NCBI GenBank assembly: GCA_004963905.1
Contig: SUGL01000016.1
Location: forward strand, 78,908 to 142,907
DNA from: Mesorhizobium sp.
Lineage (GTDB): Bacteria > Pseudomonadota > Alphaproteobacteria > Rhizobiales > Rhizobiaceae
Length of the DNA: 64,000 nucleotides
Direction: 5' to 3'
Part shown: positions 1 to 8,692 of the stretch, piece by piece
Layout of the letters: each line of letters begins with the position of its first letter
Numbering within the stretch: the stretch's first letter is position 1
Translations under genes and position numbers: made by a program
Notes under the pieces: generated by a model
The model's input: the letters and a program-made list of their open reading frames with translations, nothing else
Database searches by the model: none
What the model was told of the DNA's origin: nothing

Positions 1-2
1 CG

Positions 3-1193
3 CCCGTCTTCGAGCGGCTGGTGCGCGAGGCCTATGCGACATTCCGCCACGAGGCGGTCTGCCCGCTGGTGCAGACCGGCACCAACACCTTCATCCTCGA
101 ACTCTTCCACGGCCCGACGCTCGCCTTCAAGGATGTGGCGATGCAGCTGCTCGCGCGGCTGATGGACCATGTGCTTGCCGAACGGGGCCAGCGCGCGACC
201 ATCGTCGGCGCCACCTCGGGCGATACCGGCGGTGCCGCGATCGACGCTTTCGCCGGCCGCGACCGCACCGACATCTTCATCCTTTTCCCGCACGGCAAGG
301 TCTCGCCGGTGCAGCAGCGGCAGATGACGACCTCCAGGGCCGCCAATGTCCATGCGCTGTCGATCGAAGGCAATTTCGACGATTGCCAGGGCCTGGTGAA
401 GGACATGTTCAACGACCACGGCTTCCGCGACAGGGTGTCGCTGTCGGGCGTCAATTCGATCAATTGGGCCCGCATCATGGCCCAGATCGTCTATTATTTC
501 TCGTCGGCGCTGTCGCTCGGCGCGCCCGACCGACCAGCGTCCTTCACCGTGCCGACCGGCAATTTCGGTGATATTTTCGCAGGCTACGCCGCCAAGCGCA
601 TGGGGCTGCCGGTCGAGCGGCTGATCATAGCCACCAACGACAACGACATTCTGGCGCGCACATTATCGAGCGGCGAATACCGCACCATGGGCGTGTTCGC
701 CACCACTTCGCCGTCGATGGACATCCAGGTGTCGTCGAACTTCGAGCGCCTGCTGTTCGAAGCCGTAGACCGCGATGCCGCGACGGTCAGGCGCTACATG
801 AACGGGCTGAAGCAATCCGGCGCATTCACCATCGAAGCGGACGAACTGGCGCGCATCCGCGCCGAGTTCGACGCCGGCCGCGCCAGCGTCGAGGAGGTCG
901 CCGCGACCATCCGCAAGATGCTTGAGCGGAGCAGCTATCTGCTCGATCCGCACACGGCCGCCGCGGCGCACGTGGCGGCGGCCCACGCCTCGGGCGCCGT
1001 GCCGATGGTGGTGCTCGGCACCGCGCATCCGGCGAAGTTCCCGGCGGCGGTCGAGGCAGCCAGCGGCGTTACCCCGGCGCTCCCCTCGTGGCTGGGTGAC
1101 TTGATGACAGCCGAGGAAAAGTACACCATACTTCCATCCGAGCTGAAAATGGTGGAAGATTACGTGAGCCGCCACACGCGGGCGGCCCGTTAG
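3..1193 (+). CDS. thrC: Threonine synthase, 5' end outside the window
   Basis: PLP enzyme converting O-phosphohomoserine to threonine, the last step of threonine synthesis. The window opens inside the gene: the frame is open from base 3, 396 residues are visible, and roughly 70 N-terminal residues should lie upstream (from usual family length). The PLP-lysine segment GPTLAFKDVAMQ is present (lysine codon 129-131), as are GATSGDTGGAAI, which binds the cofactor phosphate, and the NSINWARIMAQ block. The GTG at 21 is internal and not the start. The M16 peptidase gene follows 14 bases after the stop, so the two are probably co-transcribed. The partner kinase gene thrB lies about 10 kb away. Confidence 0.96.
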   Translation, partial: PVFERLVREAYATFRHEAVCPLVQTGTNTFILELFHGPTLAFKDVAMQLLARLMDHVLAERGQRATIVGATSGDTGGAAIDAFAGRDRTDIFILFPHGKVSPVQQRQMTTSRAANVHALSIEGNFDDCQGLVKDMFNDHGFRDRVSLSGVNSINWARIMAQIVYYFSSALSLGAPDRPASFTVPTGNFGDIFAGYAAKRMGLPVERLIIATNDNDILARTLSSGEYRTMGVFATTSPSMDIQVSSNFERLLFEAVDRDAATVRRYMNGLKQSGAFTIEADELARIRAEFDAGRASVEEVAATIRKMLERSSYLLDPHTAAAAHVAAAHASGAVPMVVLGTAHPAKFPAAVEAASGVTPALPSWLGDLMTAEEKYTILPSELKMVEDYVSRHTRAAR

Positions 1194-1207
1194 GGAGTAG
1201 TTGCCAT

Positions 1208-2500
1208 ATGGGTGTTGAGGTAAGCCGTCTGTCGAACGGCCTGACGGTCGCCACCGAAACCCTTCCAAGCCTCGAATCCGTTGCCCTTGGCGCCTGGGTG
1301 AAGTCGGGCGCCCGCAATGAACGCGATGAAGAGCATGGCATGGCCCATCTGCTCGAGCACATGGCGTTCAAGGGAACCAAGCGGCGCAGCGCCTTCCAGA
1401 TCGCCTCGGAAATCGAGAATGTCGGCGGCGAGATCAATGCCGCCACCAGCGTCGAGACGACGTCCTACTATGCCAGGGTGCTCTCCGACGATGTGCCGCT
1501 GGCGGTCGATATCCTGGCCGACATCCTGCAGGAGTCTGAATTCGACCCCGAGGAGCTGGAGCGCGAGCAGCATGTGATCCTGCAGGAGATCGGCGCCGCG
1601 CACGACACGCCCGACGACATCGTCTTCGACCGCTTCACCGAAACGGCCTTCCGCCATCAGACCATCGGCCGTTCGATCCTCGGCACGCCGGAGACGGTCA
1701 AGTCCTTCACCTCCAAACAGCTGCACGACTTCATCGAACGGCAGTATGGTGCCGAGCGCATGGTGATCGTGGCCGCCGGCGACATCAAGCACGACAATTT
1801 CGTGCGCGAGGTGGAAAAACAGCTCGGCGGCTTCCGCGCCAAGGCTACCAGCAACATCCCGCAATATGCGCAATATGTCGGCGGCGACTTCCGCGAAGAC
1901 CGCGACCTGATGGACGCGCAGATCGTGCTCGGCTTCGAGGGCCGCGCCTACCACGTGCGCGACTTCTACGCCTCGCAGGTGCTGTCGATGATCCTGGGCG
2001 GCGGCATGTCGTCGAGGCTGTTCCAGGAAGTGCGCGAGAAGCGCGGCCTGTGCTATTCGGTCTATGCCTTCCATTGGGGCTTCTCAGACACCGGTATTTT
2101 CGGCGTGCACGCCGCGACCGGGCAGAGCGACATCGCCAAGCTGGTGCCGGTCATCATCGACGAGCTGCAGAAAGCCGGTGAGAGCATCCAGCAGGATGAG
2201 CTCGACCGCGCACGCGCGCAATATCGCGCCGGCCTCATCATGTCGGCGGAAAGCCCGGCAAGCCGCGCCTCGCAGATCGCCAGGCAGTTGCTCCTGTTCG
2301 GCCGACCGATCGCCAAGGAGGAGCTGATGGAGCGGCTGGCGGCGCTGACCGTCGAGCGGCTGACCGACCTCTCCTCGCGACTGTTCTCGACCAAGCCGAC
2401 GCTGACGGCGGTCGGCCCCGTGGGCACGCTGGCGCCCTACGAGGCGATCCTCGAATCGCTTGCAGGCCCACAGACGACGGCCCGCAGGCTCGCCGTCTAA
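1208..2500 (+). CDS. M16 family zinc peptidase (mitochondrial processing peptidase-like)
   Basis: Zinc metallopeptidase of the pitrilysin/MPP family, 430 residues, the usual size for the single-subunit bacterial form. The inverted zinc motif HLLEH is at residues 47-51, followed by MAFKGTKRR. The third ligand is expected in the ELEREQHVILQEI segment near residue 120. The glycine-rich GGGMSSRLFQEVREKRGLCYSV stretch typical of the family is present. There is no signal peptide, so it is probably cytoplasmic. The ATG at 1208 follows GGGAG at 1194-1198. The physiological substrate of bacterial homologues is not well defined; the position behind thrC is common in rhizobia. Confidence 0.93.
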   Translation: MGVEVSRLSNGLTVATETLPSLESVALGAWVKSGARNERDEEHGMAHLLEHMAFKGTKRRSAFQIASEIENVGGEINAATSVETTSYYARVLSDDVPLAVDILADILQESEFDPEELEREQHVILQEIGAAHDTPDDIVFDRFTETAFRHQTIGRSILGTPETVKSFTSKQLHDFIERQYGAERMVIVAAGDIKHDNFVREVEKQLGGFRAKATSNIPQYAQYVGGDFREDRDLMDAQIVLGFEGRAYHVRDFYASQVLSMILGGGMSSRLFQEVREKRGLCYSVYAFHWGFSDTGIFGVHAATGQSDIAKLVPVIIDELQKAGESIQQDELDRARAQYRAGLIMSAESPASRASQIARQLLLFGRPIAKEELMERLAALTVERLTDLSSRLFSTKPTLTAVGPVGTLAPYEAILESLAGPQTTARRLAV

Positions 2501-2507
2501 CCCTAAG

Positions 2508-2551
2508 CAGGTTTCGCAAAAGTGTCCTACGGTTTTGCGATCAGAACCTGC
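2508..2551 (-). repeat. Palindromic element with AAAACCG-N5-CACTTTT heart
   Basis: Imperfect palindrome just after the peptidase stop. Outer arms GCAGGTT (2508-2514) and AACCTGC (2545-2551) enclose TCGCAAAA (2514-2521) and TTTTGCGA (2533-2540). Read on the minus strand, the heart is AAAA-CCG-TAGGA-CAC-TTTT, the same design as at 7.98, 8.6, 13.0, 28.7, 31.2, 61.9 and 63.8 kb, although the outer stem here is different. Confidence 0.7.
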
Positions 2552-2566
2552 GAGAAACCAGGGAAT

Positions 2567-2608
2567 CTAAGCAGATATTCGTGGGGCATCCCACGAATAT
2601 CTGCTTAG
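2567..2608. repeat. Perfect 19-bp inverted repeat with a 4-base loop
   Basis: CTAAGCAGATATTCGTGGG at 2567-2585 is repeated as its exact reverse complement at 2590-2608 with GCAT between. The hairpin ends 10 bases before the GTG start of the acetyltransferase gene. No T-run follows, so it is not a standard intrinsic terminator. It could be a mobile palindromic repeat or an RNA structure acting on translation of the next gene. Confidence 0.8.
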
Positions 2609-2618
2609 TTCCAGAGCC

Positions 2619-3215
2619 GTGTTCGCGCTCCCTTTCTTTCGCCGCGACCTGCCGGCACTGAAGGGCGAAAAGGTCACGCTGCGCGTGCCGCTGACCAACG
2701 ACTACCGCGAGTGGTCGACGCTGCGCGGCGAAAGCCGCGCCTTCCTGGAGCCATGGGAGCCGCGCTGGCAGCCGGACGAGCTCGACCGCACCGCCTGGCG
2801 GCTGCGCATCAGCCGCTACCGCGAGGACTATGCGCAAGGCACGGCCATCGCCTTCTTCATCTTCGAGAAGTCGAGCGGCAAGCTCGCCGGCGGCATCACG
2901 CTCGGCAACATCCGCCACGGCGTCGCCCAAAGCGGCCATATCGGCTACTGGATCGGCGAGCGCTTCGGCGGCCGCGGGCTGATGACCGACGCGGTCAAGC
3001 TGGTGTCGCGTTTTGCCTTTGATACGCTGAGGTTGCACCGGATCGAGGCTGCCTGTATTCCCGACAACGCCCGGTCGATCCGCGTGCTTGAAAAAGCCGG
3101 ATTCCGGCGCGAAGGACTTCTGCGATCCTATCTCAGGATCAATGGCATCTGGCAGGATCACTACCTCTACGCCCGGATAGCGGACGATCCGCCGGGCGAT
3201 GGAACGAAGGGCTGA
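2619..3215 (+). CDS. GNAT-family N-acetyltransferase, RimJ-like
   Basis: Acetyl-CoA-dependent acetyltransferase of 198 residues in the RimJ/RimL group, which acetylate protein N-termini such as ribosomal proteins. GYWIGERFGGRGLMTDAVKL (about residues 109-128) carries the acetyl-CoA loop, and LHRIEAACIPDNARSIRVLEKAGFRREG is the typical C-terminal block. The start is GTG at 2619. No strong ribosome site is visible, because the 2567-2608 hairpin occupies the leader. The gene ends 3 bases before the GTG of the GGDEF/EAL gene, so the two are likely translationally coupled. The true substrate cannot be read from sequence. Confidence 0.85.
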   Translation: MFALPFFRRDLPALKGEKVTLRVPLTNDYREWSTLRGESRAFLEPWEPRWQPDELDRTAWRLRISRYREDYAQGTAIAFFIFEKSSGKLAGGITLGNIRHGVAQSGHIGYWIGERFGGRGLMTDAVKLVSRFAFDTLRLHRIEAACIPDNARSIRVLEKAGFRREGLLRSYLRINGIWQDHYLYARIADDPPGDGTKG

Positions 3216-3218
3216 TAT

Positions 3219-6107
3219 GTGACGAATTTTCCGCGAATCGCGTCGCTGTTCGCCCTCATCCTGGCGATCTTCGTCGCGCTCTCGGCAGCCGCGCCCGCGC
3301 TCGCCGTCGAGCCGATCAAGATCGCCCGCGACGACAAGGCGCTCGACCTTTCGGGCGCCGTCGAGATCTACCGGAACCAGGGCGAGAATTTCCAGGTTTC
3401 GACCGCGCCCGGCCCCGACGGCATCGTGCGGCGCATCGAGGTCGAGGCCAAGGACGCGCGCTCGACCGGCGACTGGGCGGTGTTCGCGCTCGCCAATACC
3501 ACCGACCAGCAGCTCGACCGGCTGATCGTCGCGCCGCATTTCCGACTGGTGAATTCCGGCATCTTCTGGCCGGACCTCGGCTCGACCCGCATCGCCGCGA
3601 TCACGCCCAGCGAAGGCTTTGCGCTCGACCGCCAGACGAGCCCCGATGCGGACGTCTTCCGAGTAACGCTGAACCCCGGCACCGTGGTCACGTTCGTGGC
3701 CGAGCTCGCCTCGCCGAAGCTGCCCCAGGTCTATCTGTGGGAACCTGAATCCTACAAGGACTCGGTCAATTCCTACACGCTGTTCCGCGGCATCGTCATC
3801 GGCATCGCCGGGCTTCTGGCGCTGTTCCTGACCATCCTGTTCGTGGTCAAGGGGACCTCGATGTTCCCGGCCACGGCCGCTCTCGCCTGGGCGGTGCTCG
3901 CCTATATCTGCGTCGATTTCGGCTTCCTCAACAAGGTCATCGAGATCTCGCCCGGCAACGAGCAGATGTGGCGGGCGGGCACGGAAGTGGCTCTGGCCGC
4001 GACCTTCGTGGTGTTCCTGTTCGCCTATCTCAACCTCAACCGATGGCATGGCCATTTCAGCTATGGCGCGCTGGTCTGGATCCTCGGGCTGCTCTTGATT
4101 GCCGGTGTGGCCATCGTCGATCCGGCGGTCGCCGCGGGCATCGCCCGCATCTCGTTCGCCGCCACCGCGCTCACCGGTCTCGGCCTCATCATCTTCCTCG
4201 GCATTCGCGGTTATGACCGCGCGATCATGCTGGTGCCGAGCTGGGTGATGGTGCTGTTGTGGCTATGCGGATCGTGGATGGCGATCACCGGAATGCTCGA
4301 CAACGACATCGCCCAGCCGGCGTTGGGCGGCGGCCTGATCCTGATCATCCTCCTGATCGGCTTCACCGTCATGCAGCACGCCTTTGCCGGCGGCGCGCTG
4401 CATCAGGGCCTGTTCTCCGACCTCGAGCGCCAGGCGCTTGCGGTCGCCGGATCGGGCGACATCGTGTGGGACTGGGACGTGCTGCGCGACCGCGTCGTGA
4501 CCAAGCCCGACATCAGCATGCAACTCGGCCTTGCTCCGAACAGCCTGTCGGGTGCCGCCCGCAACTGGCTGCCGGTGCTGCATGCCGACGACCGCGACAC
4601 TTTCCGCACGACGCTCGACGTGGTGCTGGAGCACCGCCGCGGCCGGGTGGCGCAGAATTTCCGCCTGCGCGGCGCCGACGGCCATTATCACTGGTTCTCG
4701 CTGCGCGCCCGTCCCGTGATCGGATCGGACGGCGAGGTGATCCGCTGCGTCGGCACCATGGTCGACGTGACCGAGCAGAAGAAGTCCGAGGAAAGGCTGC
4801 TGCACGACGCCGTGCACGACAACCTCACCGGCCTGCCCAACCGCGAGCTGTTCATGAACCGGCTGGAGGCGATCATCTCGATCGCCCGCACCGAGGACAA
4901 GGTGCGGCCGACCGTGTTCGTCATCGACATCGACCGCTTCAAGCAGGTCAATGATGGTCTCGGCATCTCCGCCGGCGACACCATTCTGCTCACTATCGCG
5001 CGCCGGCTGCACAGACTGCTGAAGCCAAAGGATTCGCTGTCGCGCTTTGGCGGCGACCAGTTCGCGCTGATGCTGCTCTCCGAGCAGGATCCGGCCCGCA
5101 TCGCCGCCATGGCCGATGCCATCAAACACGCGATCAACAACCCGATCACCTTCGCCAAGCGCGAGATCGTGCTCACCGCCTCGATCGGCCTGATCACCTG
5201 GACGACGGCGCAGACCTCGTCCGAGGACATGGTCAAGGACGCCGAGCTTGCCATGCACCAGGCCAAGCGTTTCGGCGGCGACAGGATCGAGCCGTTCCGG
5301 CCGGCCTTCCGCACCGTCGGCACCGACCGGCTGCAGTTCGAATCCGACCTTCGCCGCGCCATCGAGCGGCGCGAGTTCACGCTCGCCTATCAGCCGATCG
5401 TGCGGCTGGAGGACGGCAGCGTCGCCGGCTTCGAGGCCCTGCTGCGCTGGGACCATCCGCGGCGCGGCATGATCCCGCCGGGGGATTTCATTCCGGTGGC
5501 CGAAAATTGCGGGCTGATCGTGCAGCTCGGCCTGTTTGCCATGCAGCAGGCGGCCGAGGATCTGGCGACCTGGCAGAAGCAGATTGGCGACGCGCCGCTG
5601 TCGGTATCGGTCAACCTCTCCAGCCGCCAACTCATCCGCCGCGACCTGGTCAGCGATGTCCGCTCGGTCATCGCGCGAGCCAACCTGAAGCCGCGCTGCT
5701 TCCGGCTGGAGCTCACCGAATCGCTGGTGATGGACAATCCCGAGCAGACCGCGCATGTGCTGACCAAGCTCAAGCAGCTCGGCATCGGGCTGTCGCTCGA
5801 CGATTTCGGCACCGGCTATTCCTCGCTCTCCTATCTGACACGCTTTCCGTTCGACACGATCAAGATCGACAAGAGCTTCGTCGACGACGCCACGCCGAAG
5901 CGGGCGGTGCTGCTCAAATCCATGGTCAACATGGCGCATGAGCTCGGCTTGTCGGTCGTCGCCGAAGGCATCTCCGACGAAAGCGACGCGCTGGAGCTGC
6001 GCCAGATGGGCTGCGAATATGTCCAGAGCTTCATGTTCGGCGCGCCGATGCCCGGCGACCAGGTGCTGAAGACGCTGAGGGAGCAGTATCCGCTGACGCA
6101 GGCTTAG
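3219..6107 (+). CDS. Membrane-anchored PAS-GGDEF-EAL c-di-GMP protein, probably a phosphodiesterase
   Basis: Cyclic-di-GMP turnover protein of 962 residues. Residues 1-30 form a signal peptide, followed by a periplasmic sensor region to about 185, several membrane helices at about 186-400, a PAS domain (about 410-520), GGDEF (about 530-695) and EAL (about 700-955). The GGDEF signature is GGDQF at 611-615, with Q in place of the fourth-position acidic residue, so cyclase activity is doubtful. The EAL half looks intact: EALLR at 739-743, ELTES, DDFGTG at 861-866, IKIDKSF, AEGI. It is best read as a phosphodiesterase whose GGDEF may sense GTP. The start is GTG at 3219; the ATG at 3217 is followed immediately by a stop. 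Confidence 0.93.
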   Translation: MTNFPRIASLFALILAIFVALSAAAPALAVEPIKIARDDKALDLSGAVEIYRNQGENFQVSTAPGPDGIVRRIEVEAKDARSTGDWAVFALANTTDQQLDRLIVAPHFRLVNSGIFWPDLGSTRIAAITPSEGFALDRQTSPDADVFRVTLNPGTVVTFVAELASPKLPQVYLWEPESYKDSVNSYTLFRGIVIGIAGLLALFLTILFVVKGTSMFPATAALAWAVLAYICVDFGFLNKVIEISPGNEQMWRAGTEVALAATFVVFLFAYLNLNRWHGHFSYGALVWILGLLLIAGVAIVDPAVAAGIARISFAATALTGLGLIIFLGIRGYDRAIMLVPSWVMVLLWLCGSWMAITGMLDNDIAQPALGGGLILIILLIGFTVMQHAFAGGALHQGLFSDLERQALAVAGSGDIVWDWDVLRDRVVTKPDISMQLGLAPNSLSGAARNWLPVLHADDRDTFRTTLDVVLEHRRGRVAQNFRLRGADGHYHWFSLRARPVIGSDGEVIRCVGTMVDVTEQKKSEERLLHDAVHDNLTGLPNRELFMNRLEAIISIARTEDKVRPTVFVIDIDRFKQVNDGLGISAGDTILLTIARRLHRLLKPKDSLSRFGGDQFALMLLSEQDPARIAAMADAIKHAINNPITFAKREIVLTASIGLITWTTAQTSSEDMVKDAELAMHQAKRFGGDRIEPFRPAFRTVGTDRLQFESDLRRAIERREFTLAYQPIVRLEDGSVAGFEALLRWDHPRRGMIPPGDFIPVAENCGLIVQLGLFAMQQAAEDLATWQKQIGDAPLSVSVNLSSRQLIRRDLVSDVRSVIARANLKPRCFRLELTESLVMDNPEQTAHVLTKLKQLGIGLSLDDFGTGYSSLSYLTRFPFDTIKIDKSFVDDATPKRAVLLKSMVNMAHELGLSVVAEGISDESDALELRQMGCEYVQSFMFGAPMPGDQVLKTLREQYPLTQA

Positions 6108-6155
6108 ATTGGCCTAGCACGGTAGCGCTGGCGGTTGGCGAAGGCCGCCCAACCT

Positions 6156-6339
6156 CGTCATCCTAGGGCGAAGCAGGAGCGCAGCTCCGTCGCGGAGACC
6201 CTAGGATCCATGCCGTTACCTCGCGCGAAGAATGCAACGGAGCCGAATTCTGCAACTGTTGCAACGCCTTAGCGTCACGGCATGGATCCTAGGGTCTACG
6301 CGCGTCGCTTCGCTCCTTGCTCCGCCCTAGGATGACGAC
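6156..6339. repeat. ~185-bp double palindromic element, copy 1, filling the 6108-6411 gap
   Basis: The gap between the convergent GGDEF/EAL and yqgE genes holds no gene, only this element. Outer arms CGTCATCCTAGGGCG (6156-6170) and its complement (6323-6337) enclose inner 19-bp arms at 6198-6216 and 6277-6295 (ACCCTAGGATCCATGCCGT and exact complement). The right part contains CGCGTCGCTTCGCTCCTTGC, also present in the copies at 37981-38206 and 48235-48420. Lying between convergent genes, it could also end transcription from both sides. Confidence 0.85.
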
Positions 6340-6411
6340 CGTAATGGTCGACCCGGCCAATCTCGAACGTTGCAATGATCCAATGCAAGGGTCCCGGCCG
6401 ACGAGGCAGGC

Positions 6412-7020
6412 TTAAGCATGCCCAGCGGCGGCGCTGAGATGGGCGAGATCGATGCCGATCGAGGCCAGGATGCGGTCGTATTTGCGCTCGATGTCGGCGT
6501 CGAACAGAAGCTCGGTCGTCGCCGGGCAGGTCAGCCAGCCATTCTCGGCGATCTCGCTTTCGAGCTGGCCGGCGCCCCAGCCGGAATAGCCGAGCGCCAT
6601 CAGCGCATGGCGGGGTCCGCGGCCGGTCGAGATGGCGCGCAGAATGTCGACAGTGGCGGTCAGGCAGATGTCGTCGGAGACGTTGAGCGAGGATTCCACG
6701 CGATAGTCGCCGGAATGCAGCACGAAGCCGCGGCTGCGGTCGACCGGCCCGCCGTTGCGCACGACGAAGTCGCGGGCATGCGCCGGCAGGCGGATCGCCT
6801 CCTGCTCGTTCATGATGCCGAGCTGCACTAGGAGATCCGGGAACAGCATCTGCTGCGTCTGGTTGATGATCAGGCCCATCGCGCCCTCGTCGCTGTGAGC
6901 GCAGATGTAGATGACCGAGCGTGTGAAACGGTCGTCCTTCATGCCCGGCATGGCAATCAGGAACTGATCGTCGAGAAAGCCACGCCCGGCCGCTTTCTTT
7001 TTGTGGCGCAACAAGTCCAT
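6412..7020 (-). CDS. yqgE: YqgE/AlgH family protein (UPF0301)
   Basis: Protein of 202 residues in the YqgE/AlgH (DUF179) family. The fold is known but the biochemical function is not settled; AlgH was linked to alginate regulation in Pseudomonas. Hallmarks are [14 protein letters not shown] near the N-terminus, [19 protein letters not shown], the [15 protein letters not shown] block and [23 protein letters not shown] chose the ATG at 7018-7020, which gives the usual length. The frame stays open upstream to 7113, but that part does not look like the family and would run into the promoter region of the divergent gene at 7148. Confidence 0.9.
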   Translation of the reverse strand: MDLLRHKKKAAGRGFLDDQFLIAMPGMKDDRFTRSVIYICAHSDEGAMGLIINQTQQMLFPDLLVQLGIMNEQEAIRLPAHARDFVVRNGGPVDRSRGFVLHSGDYRVESSLNVSDDICLTATVDILRAISTGRGPRHALMALGYSGWGAGQLESEIAENGWLTCPATTELLFDADIERKYDRILASIGIDLAHLSAAAGHA

Positions 7021-7147
7021 GAGGCTGAGCGTAACCCGTTTCCGCGGCGCCGAAAAGATGCTGAGGCTGCCGGATGTCACGCAAATATGATACCGGCGGG
7101 AACATGAAATCATTGCGCGGCCAAGAACGGGCGATCAAATCACCGCC

Positions 7148-7954
7148 ATGCGATACCTGAACATTATGGCGCTCGGCGCCGTCATCGGCCTTGGAGCCGG
7201 CCTGCCGGCCGAGGCTTCGTCCTCGGCCTGGTACAACAGCGAAGGCGGCAAGGTGCGGCTGGTGACCAGCGGCAAGCCAGACGAGGCCGGCAAAATCCAT
7301 GGCGTGCTCGACATTGCGCTGAAGCCCGGCTGGAAAACCTATTGGCGCGACCCGGGCGATTCCGGCGTGCCGCCGCAACTCGACGTCTCGGCCAGCACCA
7401 ACATCGCCGATGCGCGGCTGTCGTTTCCGCCGCCGCGGCGCCACGATGACGGCTACGGCAAATGGGCGGGCTATGACCGCCCGGTGTCGCTGCCGGTGAC
7501 GTTCACGCTGTCGTCGCCGGACCAGCCGGCGACCATCGATGCCAACGTCTTCCTCGGCATATGCGAGACGATCTGCATTCCGGTGCAGACGCGGCTCAGC
7601 GTCGATCCCGCTTCCGATCCGGACAATGCTACCGACGCGGCGCTGGTCAAGACGGCGCTTGCGACGCTCCCCTCACCGGCGCGGCCCGATTTCGGCATCC
7701 ACGTGCTGGCCGGCGATCACGAGACCCTCGTCGTCGAGGCGCAGTCGCCAGGCGATCCGGGTTCCGTCGATTTCTTCATCGCCGGCGATCGCGACTACAT
7801 GTTCGGCGCACCGCTGCGCGGCGAGCGGAACGGCAAGCTGGTGTTCACGGTGCCGATCCTCGACCGGCCGTCGGCGACGCCCACGGACGGCGGGCTCTAC
7901 TACACGCTGACCAGCGCCGATGGTTCGGTCGACGGATTGCTGCCCTTCCCTTGA
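7148..7954 (+). CDS. Secreted DsbD N-terminal-domain protein
   Basis: Exported protein of 268 residues with an N-terminal signal peptide (about 1-23, cleavage after PAEA). It matches the thiol:disulfide interchange DsbD N-terminal (DsbC/DsbD-alpha-like) family: GWKTYWRDPGDSGVPPQL, the FPPPRRHDDGYGKWAGYDRPVSLPV region and the cysteine pair CETIC. The membrane and thioredoxin parts of full DsbD are absent, so this is a stand-alone periplasmic domain, probably passing electrons or binding a partner thiol protein; that role is inferred. It is divergent from yqgE and ends 134 bases before the peroxiredoxin gene. Confidence 0.85.
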   Translation: MRYLNIMALGAVIGLGAGLPAEASSSAWYNSEGGKVRLVTSGKPDEAGKIHGVLDIALKPGWKTYWRDPGDSGVPPQLDVSASTNIADARLSFPPPRRHDDGYGKWAGYDRPVSLPVTFTLSSPDQPATIDANVFLGICETICIPVQTRLSVDPASDPDNATDAALVKTALATLPSPARPDFGIHVLAGDHETLVVEAQSPGDPGSVDFFIAGDRDYMFGAPLRGERNGKLVFTVPILDRPSATPTDGGLYYTLTSADGSVDGLLPFP

Positions 7955-7975
7955 TCCAGCGGTCTCCTTGAGCCC

Positions 7976-8019
7976 GCAATTCCGGACGGAAAACCGCCGC
8001 ACACTTTCCTGGAATGCTC
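7976..8019 (+). repeat. Palindromic element (GCAATTCC arms), degenerate copy
   Basis: GCAATTCCGGACGG, then AAAACCGCCGCACACTTTC, then CTGGAATGCTC. It is the same family as 13026-13071, 31223-31270 and 61861-61908. This copy has lost one T of the closing TTTT and one T of the right arm, so it looks decayed. Confidence 0.75.
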
Positions 8020-8088
8020 TGAACGGTTGCGGGAAGCCGCCCGGTCCGATACGCACAGATCCTTCACACTCTCCCAAGCGAGGAAATC

Positions 8089-8571
8089 ATGACCATTTCG
8101 GTTGGCGAAAAACTGCCCGAGGCGACGTTCAAGGTGATGACCGATGACGGCGCCAAGTCCATGACCGGCGCCGAGATCTTCGCCGGCAAGAAGGTGGTGC
8201 TGTTCGGGGTTCCCGGCGCCTTCACGCCGACCTGCAGCAACAACCATCTGCCGGGCTATCTCGAGAACCACGACGCCATACTGGCGCGCGGCGTCGATAC
8301 CATCGCGGTCGTCTCGGTCAACGATGTCCATGTCATGGGCGCTTGGGCGCGCTTCACCGGCGGCGAAGGCAAGATCCTGTATCTCGCCGATGGCAGCGGC
8401 GACTTCGCCAAGTCGGTCGGCCTCGACAACGATCTCTCCGCAAACGGCATGGGACTGCGCTCGAAGCGCTTTTCTATGATCGTCGACGACGGCAAGGTCG
8501 TGGCGCTCAATGTCGAAACCAAGCCGGGTGTCGACGAGAGCGGCGCGGCGAAAATCCTCGAGCAGCTCTAG
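8089..8571 (+). CDS. Peroxiredoxin, Prx5 type
   Basis: Thiol peroxidase of 160 residues reducing hydrogen peroxide and organic hydroperoxides, likely cytoplasmic. The catalytic segment VPGAFTPTCSNNHLPGY places the peroxidatic cysteine at residue 49, and the distal part ARFTGGEGKILYLADGSGDF is typical of the Prx5/AhpE-like branch. No second (resolving) cysteine is seen, so it is probably a 1-Cys enzyme recycled by glutathione/glutaredoxin or another thiol. The ATG at 8089 follows GAGGAAATC. The stop codon TAG is part of the repeat element that starts at 8570. Confidence 0.93.
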   Translation: MTISVGEKLPEATFKVMTDDGAKSMTGAEIFAGKKVVLFGVPGAFTPTCSNNHLPGYLENHDAILARGVDTIAVVSVNDVHVMGAWARFTGGEGKILYLADGSGDFAKSVGLDNDLSANGMGLRSKRFSMIVDDGKVVALNVETKPGVDESGAAKILEQL

Positions 8572-8690
8572 ATCAGGATGACGTCTCGTTGACCCGCCAT
8601 CCTGATCTAACTCTTTGTTGGAGCATGATCTTGTCCGAAACCCGGTTCCCACTTTTTGCGTGCGCTGACCTCCGGTTCGGGATCATGCTC
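8570..8690 (+). repeat. Two-hairpin mosaic palindromic element (GAGCATGATC arms)
   Basis: First hairpin: GATCAGGATG with its complement CATCCTGATC (about 8573-8608). Second hairpin: GAGCATGATC at 8621-8630 and GATCATGCTC at 8681-8690, enclosing GAAACCCGGTTCCCACTTTTT. The layout resembles the two-palindrome RIME-type intergenic elements known from rhizobia. It covers the whole space from the peroxiredoxin stop to 2 bases before the next start codon. Confidence 0.8.
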
Positions 8691-8692
8691 TG

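Noticed and set aside
2567-2608. Intrinsic terminator for the M16 peptidase gene
   Set aside because: The stem is perfect but no T-run follows on either strand side in the required position; kept as a repeat only.
2541-5939. Long minus-strand open frames (about 500 codons each) opposite the GNAT and GGDEF/EAL genes
   Set aside because: They mirror genuine coding sequence in GC-rich DNA; the translations are rich in H, R, D, G without any domain, and no ribosome sites are seen.
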